22,138 nucleotides of DNA from DASUGM01 sp036274055 (lineage in GTDB: Bacteria > Acidobacteriota > Vicinamibacteria > Vicinamibacterales > SCN-69-37): contig DASUGM010000084.1 in the NCBI GenBank assembly GCA_036274055.1, positions 1 through 22,138 on the forward strand, written 5' to 3'. A program made the position numbers and the translations under genes. This document shows, in pieces, positions 18,310-22,138 of this stretch (positions are counted from its first letter, which is position 1; every line of letters starts with the position of its first letter). The notes beneath the pieces are model-generated. The model saw nothing but the letters and a program-made list of their open reading frames with translations. It was not told the origin of the DNA and did not search any database.

Positions 18310-19311
18310 CTATCCGCCCGCTCTCAACCACTGAATCGCGCGCTGCACGGTCGCCTCGGCGTCGGCAATCGCCTCGTCGGGATCGATGGCGCGGTCGTAA
18401 GTCACGAGCGCGCGATCCGCGTCGACCGCGGTCGTCAGCACCAGCCGCCCGCCGTCGCTGAGACTGAACGTGCGATTCGCGGTCGGCACGCCGCAGGTCG
18501 GCGACCCGAAGCTTCGTGTGTCGGGACGGCCGCGAAAGGCGACGACGATCGCCTCACCGGAGCTGGCGACGGCCTTGTTCGTGAGCACGGCGACCCGCGG
18601 GGCGGCGCGCTTGAGCGTCACGCCGCTCGTCGTCACCGCGACGAAGCCATTCGAGATCGACGACCGGCCGTCGAAGGCCCACGGACTGCGGTCGCTCGTC
18701 GGGTAGACGAAATGGCCGACGACGCCGTCGCCAAGCACCGGCCCGATGCCGGCCAGCATCGGCCACATGTTGCCGCCGCCGTTGCCGCGCAGGTCGACGA
18801 TCCACCCGGCCAGGTCGTCGCGATCGCGATCGCGAATCTGCTGCTGAATCGCCTCGGCGAACACGACCTGCTCGTTGCCCTGCGCGTTGGTCGCGGTGAC
18901 GCGGACGTAGCCGATGTCGTCGGGCACCGACGGCGTCGGAATCTGCGCCACGTTGCAGCCCGTCGGAAACCGCGGATTCGAGATGCCGTTGATGCCGTCG
19001 GCGCGGAGATAGAAGCTGTGATGATCGTCGAGCAGTCCGAGCGCGACGCCGATCGCCGGATAGGTCTCGGCGATGGTCGCGGCGCCGCCGGCGGCTCCGC
19101 TCACCTGCGCGCGGAAGCCGGTCCAGTCGATCCGCAGGCGGTTGACCGAGTTCGCCTGCATGATGTCCATCACTTGACTCACGTACATCTGTCCGGTCGT
19201 TGACGTCGGCGCCGGCGGCGAGTACGGCGATTCGGCGCCGCAGCTTGTCATCGCCACCAGCGCGACTGCGCATGCGGCCGCGCGCACAGATCCGCCAGCA
19301 CCAGCGAACAT
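18310..19311 (-). CDS. S41-family (tail-specific protease-like) lipoprotein
   Basis: From the ATG at 19311 the product is 333 residues. This start has GGAG 5 bases upstream and is chosen over longer frames that would overlap the preceding gene. A signal ends in AMTSC (Cys24), so it is probably a lipoprotein. The S41 core is visible in WIVDLRGNGGGNMWPMLAGI and in NKAVASSGEAIVVAF, where Ser250 or Ser251 is the probable nucleophile, followed by RSFGSPTCGVPTANRTF. The N-terminal LDDHHSFYL segment is also typical. No PDZ domain is evident, so this is the short form. It is the last gene of a three-gene minus-strand operon with the PEGA protein. Confidence 0.88.
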   Translation of the reverse strand: MFAGAGGSVRAAACAVALVAMTSCGAESPYSPPAPTSTTGQMYVSQVMDIMQANSVNRLRIDWTGFRAQVSGAAGGAATIAETYPAIGVALGLLDDHHSFYLRADGINGISNPRFPTGCNVAQIPTPSVPDDIGYVRVTATNAQGNEQVVFAEAIQQQIRDRDRDDLAGWIVDLRGNGGGNMWPMLAGIGPVLGDGVVGHFVYPTSDRSPWAFDGRSSISNGFVAVTTSGVTLKRAAPRVAVLTNKAVASSGEAIVVAFRGRPDTRSFGSPTCGVPTANRTFSLSDGGRLVLTTAVDADRALVTYDRAIDPDEAIADAEATVQRAIQWLRAGG

Positions 19312-19322
19312 AGCACTCCGAA

Positions 19323-19712
19323 CTAAAGCACAGGCGTGTCTTGTTTCAGCAGCGCCACGAGCGTCCATGACGCGAGCGCGCCGTCGGCGATTGCGAACAG
19401 CAGGAACGATTCCGGCGATCCGTGCGTGAAGTAGTTCCACACGAACAGCAGTGCGCCGCCGCCTTTCAGCAGCGGGCCGAAGATCCAGAGATAGAGTCGG
19501 TTGGCAGCCGGCTTGAACAGCGGGCCCAGATACCCGAGGCCGACGGCGATCAGAAACAGGCCGTTGAGCTTGGCGAAGAGAATCGGATTCGGCACCGGCG
19601 CGCCGAACCAGGACGCCATGCGCTCGGTCGCCGCGAGCAGGAGGAGCCCGGCGGCCAGGTCGTAGACGAGCGAGACGCCCGCGACGACCGACAGCATGCG
19701 CGAAGACGTCAC
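19323..19712 (-). CDS. Small four-helix membrane protein, unknown function
   Basis: The 129-residue product has four hydrophobic segments (about 8-28, 44-64, 72-92 and 101-122) with few charges, so it is an integral membrane protein with both ends probably on the same side. I recognise no named family with certainty. The start is GTG at 19712 overlapping the PEGA gene stop in GTGA; a Met five codons later is an alternative. Its stop lies 11 bases before the S41 lipoprotein gene, so all three are likely one transcript. Confidence 0.8.
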   Translation of the reverse strand: MTSSRMLSVVAGVSLVYDLAAGLLLLAATERMASWFGAPVPNPILFAKLNGLFLIAVGLGYLGPLFKPAANRLYLWIFGPLLKGGGALLFVWNYFTHGSPESFLLFAIADGALASWTLVALLKQDTPVL

Positions 19713-20668
19713 TTCTTCACGCGCTTGAGATTCACTCGCTCGGTGTAGGTCTTGCCGGCTTCGACGACCAGCACGCCGACGTAGGTTTCGTAGCCATCGG
19801 CGCGCAGCTCCAGCTGATGCGGCCCGCCCTCGAGCTCGAGGTGATTGCTCAGGCCATCGAATTCGTCGACGACGCCGACGAGCGCGCCGTCGATGTAGAC
19901 CTTGGCCTTGTTCTGATTCGCCTTCAGCCGGATGCTGCCGGTCCGCTTCGGCTCGGTGTCACGCACGCTCGAGGAGTAGCCTGACGACGAGTACGGGACG
20001 TTGGCGTACGGGTCGTAGCCCCACGGGTCGTACCACATGCCGTATCGACTCCAGAGCCAGCGTGTCGCGCCGTAGCGCCACGGATCGTAGAAGGCGTAGC
20101 CGTATCCGTAGCCGAATCCCGATCCGAACAGGGGATAGTACTGACCCCACGGTCCGTAGAACGGAAATGAGATTGGCGTTAAGTCAAAGCTGCGCGCCGC
20201 CGCGAAGCCGGCCACTTGCGAACCAGGGCTGGTGCGGCCGCTGCCGGTGCCGATGAGTCTGCCGTTCAGGTTGGGCAGGTCGATGGACGGCAAGTCGTCG
20301 GCGCCGCCGCTGCTCGCCGAACGTTGGGCGATGCCGCCGGGCGTCGGAGCGATGCGGCCTCCACCAGACGAGGCCGCCGATCGCGAGGAACCGCCGGGCG
20401 CGGTCCGGCCGCTCGAGCGCGGGAAATCAATCGAGGAGGGCCCCTCGGCCCGACCGGCTCCGCCACCCGAACTCATCCCGCTCGCACCGGCGCCACCCGT
20501 CGAACTCGAGCCCGATGAACCAGACGAGCCCGCCCCCGCCGAACCTGCCGATCCGGTCGAACTGGAGCCCGTCTCCGGGCGTGGGATTGCCTGGGCACCA
20601 GCCGAGACCGGCAGCGCCAACGCAATCGCCAAGGTGAGTGTGGAACCGAAGACGATCGACCTGGCCAT
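19709..20668 (-). CDS. Secreted PEGA-domain protein with Ser/Gly-rich and Tyr/Gly/Trp-rich regions
   Basis: The 319-residue product has a signal peptide (cleavage near VSAGAQA). A long Ser/Gly low-complexity region (about 33-125) follows, then an aromatic Gly-Tyr-Trp-rich stretch (about 165-235, including FGYGYGYAFYDPWRYG). A C-terminal PEGA domain (about 240-315) has GSIRLKANQNKAKVYIDGAL, the EGGPHQLELRADGYE turn and a closing VNLKRVKK strand. PEGA domains are found in surface-layer and extracellular proteins, so a cell-surface or matrix role is likely. The ATG has a strong TAGGAGGA Shine-Dalgarno. It is the first gene of the operon with the small membrane protein and the S41 lipoprotein, behind a sigma-54-like promoter. 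Confidence 0.88.
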   Translation of the reverse strand: MARSIVFGSTLTLAIALALPVSAGAQAIPRPETGSSSTGSAGSAGAGSSGSSGSSSTGGAGASGMSSGGGAGRAEGPSSIDFPRSSGRTAPGGSSRSAASSGGGRIAPTPGGIAQRSASSGGADDLPSIDLPNLNGRLIGTGSGRTSPGSQVAGFAAARSFDLTPISFPFYGPWGQYYPLFGSGFGYGYGYAFYDPWRYGATRWLWSRYGMWYDPWGYDPYANVPYSSSGYSSSVRDTEPKRTGSIRLKANQNKAKVYIDGALVGVVDEFDGLSNHLELEGGPHQLELRADGYETYVGVLVVEAGKTYTERVNLKRVKK

Positions 20669-20696
20669 GGTCGTTCCTCCTACAGGTGGGGGCTAG

Positions 20697-20713
20697 TGCA
20701 ACTTTACTGCCAC
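20697..20713 (-). promoter_or_regulatory. Candidate sigma-54 promoter of the PEGA/S41 operon
   Basis: The minus strand reads GTGGCAGTAAAGTTGCA, matching TGGCAC-N5-TTGCA at all but one position. GG at 20711-20710 and GC at 20699-20698 are separated by exactly 10 bases. Transcription would start near 20686, leaving a short leader that contains the strong Shine-Dalgarno (20674-20681) before the ATG at 20668. No obvious copy of the ACARAATTG box is seen upstream. Confidence 0.6.
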
Positions 20714-20772
20714 GCCGGCTGTTCGTAAATAGCGCCTTGCCGGGCCCGTCGCGCGCGCACTACGATCATGGC

Positions 20773-21315
20773 TTGTCCTCTGAGGGAGTCGTACACGCCA
20801 CCACCGTCCTCGCGGTCAGACACCAGGCGAAAGTCGTCATGGCGAGCGATGGTCAGGTCACGCTCGGCAACACCGTGGTGAAACACAGCGCGAAGAAGGT
20901 GCGCCGTCTCCACCACGACCGTGTGCTCGCCGGGTTTGCCGGCGCCGCCGCGGACGGGTTCGCGCTGTTTCAGCGCTTCGAAAGCAAGCTCGAAGAGCAC
21001 CGCGGCAATCTCGAGCGATCGGCGGTCGAGCTCGCGCGCGAGTGGCGCACCGATCGCGCGCTGCGCCGCCTTGAAGCGATGCTGCTGGTCGCCGACGCGC
21101 GAGGGATGTACCTGCTGTCGGGCACCGGCGACCTGATCGAACCGGACGACGGGTTGATGGGGATTGGATCGGGCGGGCCGTTCGCGCTGGCGGCGGCACG
21201 CGCGCTCACCCGGCACAGCTCGCTCGATGCCCGCGCCATCGTCGAACAATCGATGGCGATTGCCGCCGATCTCTGCATCTACACCAACGGCCATCTCGTG
21301 ATCGAAGAACTGTAG
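20773..21315 (+). CDS. hslV: ATP-dependent protease peptidase subunit HslV (start uncertain)
   Basis: HslV is the threonine peptidase of the HslUV (ClpYQ) complex. The core begins HATTVLAVRHQAKVVMASDG and QVTLGNTVVKHSAKKVRRL, and runs to GSGGPFALAAARAL and LCIYTNGHLVIEEL at normal length. The catalytic Thr follows HA. The codon where the family usually starts (before HATT) is GTA at 20791, not a normal start, although GAGG sits 5 bases upstream. The nearest usable in-frame start is TTG at 20773. It gives MSSEGVVHATT..., 180 residues, resembling Bacillus ClpQ (MSSFHATT...), but it has no Shine-Dalgarno. A farther GTG at 20638 lies inside the PEGA gene. The hslU ATG follows after 2 bases. Confidence 0.9.
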   Translation: MSSEGVVHATTVLAVRHQAKVVMASDGQVTLGNTVVKHSAKKVRRLHHDRVLAGFAGAAADGFALFQRFESKLEEHRGNLERSAVELAREWRTDRALRRLEAMLLVADARGMYLLSGTGDLIEPDDGLMGIGSGGPFALAAARALTRHSSLDARAIVEQSMAIAADLCIYTNGHLVIEEL

Positions 21316-21317
21316 CC

Positions 21318-22138
21318 ATGGCAATTTCCCTCCGTGAACGTTCGTCCTCGCTCGCCGAGTCGCTGACGCCGCGAGAAATCGTCGCCGAGCTCGACAAGTA
21401 CGTCGTCGGGCAGGCCAAAGCGAAACGCGCGGTGGCGATCGCGCTGCGCAATCGCTACCGGCGGCAGCGCCTCGCGGCCGACATGGCCGACGAGGTCGCG
21501 CCAAAAAATATCCTGATGATCGGGCCGACCGGCGTCGGCAAGACGGAAATCGCGCGCCGGCTGGCGCGGCTGGCGCAATCGCCCTTTCTCAAAGTCGAAG
21601 CCTCGAAGTTCACCGAGGTCGGTTACGTCGGCCGCGACGTCGAGTCGATGGTGCGCGACCTGGTGGAAATCGCCGTCAAGATGGTGAAGGAAGAGCGCGA
21701 GCTGGAAGTGCGCGAGCAGGCGCGCGCCGCCGCCGAGGAGCGGCTGCTCGATCTGCTGTTGCCGCCGGTGGTGGCGGCGTCGCCGTTTGGCGAGTCGTCG
21801 ACCGACGCGCAAATGGCGCGCGACCATGCGGGAGCGACACGAGAGCGGCTGCGCGAGCAGCTCCGCGCCGGCCGGCTCGACGGCAAGACCGTCGAGGTCG
21901 AAGTGCGCGATCGCGCGATGCCGTCGTTCGAGCTGATTCAGGGCTCGTCGATGGAGGAAATCGGCGTCAACCTGCGCGACATGATGCCCGGGATGTTCCA
22001 GGGCCGGACCCGCCGCCGCAAGCTGCCGGTGGCCGAGGCGTTCGACGTGCTGACCCAGGAAGAGGCGCAGAAGCTCATCGACATGGACGGCGTCGCAAAA
22101 GCCGCAATCGATCGCGTCGAGCAGGCCGGGATCATCTT
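21318..22138 (+). CDS. hslU: ATP-dependent protease ATPase subunit HslU, N-terminal part (cut by window edge)
   Basis: HslU is the AAA+ unfoldase that feeds substrates to HslV. The visible 273 residues start MAISLRERSSSLAESLTPRE and continue with IVAELDKYVVGQAKAKRAVA. Walker A is at 69-76 (GPTGVGKT), and the pore loop GYVG lies in FTEVGYVGRDVESMV. The charged I-domain insertion (about 110-250, EERELEVREQARAAAEERLL) follows. The Walker B, sensor and C-terminal segments lie beyond the window. The gene begins 2 bases after hslV, so the two are co-translated. Confidence 0.95.
   Translation, partial: MAISLRERSSSLAESLTPREIVAELDKYVVGQAKAKRAVAIALRNRYRRQRLAADMADEVAPKNILMIGPTGVGKTEIARRLARLAQSPFLKVEASKFTEVGYVGRDVESMVRDLVEIAVKMVKEERELEVREQARAAAEERLLDLLLPPVVAASPFGESSTDAQMARDHAGATRERLREQLRAGRLDGKTVEVEVRDRAMPSFELIQGSSMEEIGVNLRDMMPGMFQGRTRRRKLPVAEAFDVLTQEEAQKLIDMDGVAKAAIDRVEQAGII

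Noticed and set aside
19311..19440. Longer S41 protein starting at 19440
   Set aside because: It would overlap the small membrane protein gene and bury the lipoprotein signal. The ATG at 19311 has a proper Shine-Dalgarno and is directly followed by the signal sequence.

Overview
The window looks like a chromosomal segment of a GC-rich, Gram-negative-type bacterium. Evidence for this is lipoprotein signals, secreted proteins, an ECF sigma/anti-sigma pair, HslVU and NtrC-type signalling. The gene complement, the S41/PEGA-domain secreted proteins and the GAGCC-type repeats between genes suggest Acidobacteriota, probably Vicinamibacteria or a relative. That placement is inference from style; no rRNA or database search supports it here. 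No rRNA, tRNA, CRISPR array, IS element or phage gene was found.

Layout. (1) 1-1114, minus: rplU-rpmA-obgE, a classic ribosome/GTPase operon, with obgE cut by the window edge. (2) 1278-2358, minus: a secreted TPR protein and a lipoprotein with overlapping genes. (3) 2526-8542, plus: dprA-topA-trmFO-xerC, in the same order as the Bacillus smf-topA-trmFO-codV cluster. (4) 8603-11185, minus: a PAS histidine kinase and an NtrC-type sigma-54 activator. They are preceded by a candidate sigma-54 promoter and an AT-rich repeat cluster, and followed by a strong intrinsic terminator. (5) 11347-13976, minus: an excisionase-type HTH fused to a receiver domain, translationally coupled to an ABC-F ATPase. 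(6) 14271-18297, plus: ECF sigma, zinc-binding anti-sigma with a coiled-coil tail, a secreted protein, a lipoprotein and an APC permease, apparently one operon behind a good vegetative promoter. (7) 18310-20668, minus: a PEGA-domain secreted protein, a small membrane protein and an S41 protease-like lipoprotein, preceded by a close match to a sigma-54 promoter. (8) 20773 to the end, plus: hslV-hslU, with hslU cut by the window edge.

Most interesting points. The conserved dprA-topA-trmFO-xerC-hslV-hslU cluster is split by about 12.2 kb of regulatory and envelope genes. Inside that insert a sigma-54 activator pair and a separate envelope operon both carry sigma-54-like promoters, suggesting a local regulatory circuit. 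Short GAGCC-type inverted repeats sit exactly at gene junctions, touching one stop codon, extending one C-terminus and supplying one start codon. A different AACTTCAAA-type repeat is translated as an insertion inside the XerC catalytic domain. The hslV gene lacks ATG, GTG or TTG at the position where its family normally starts.
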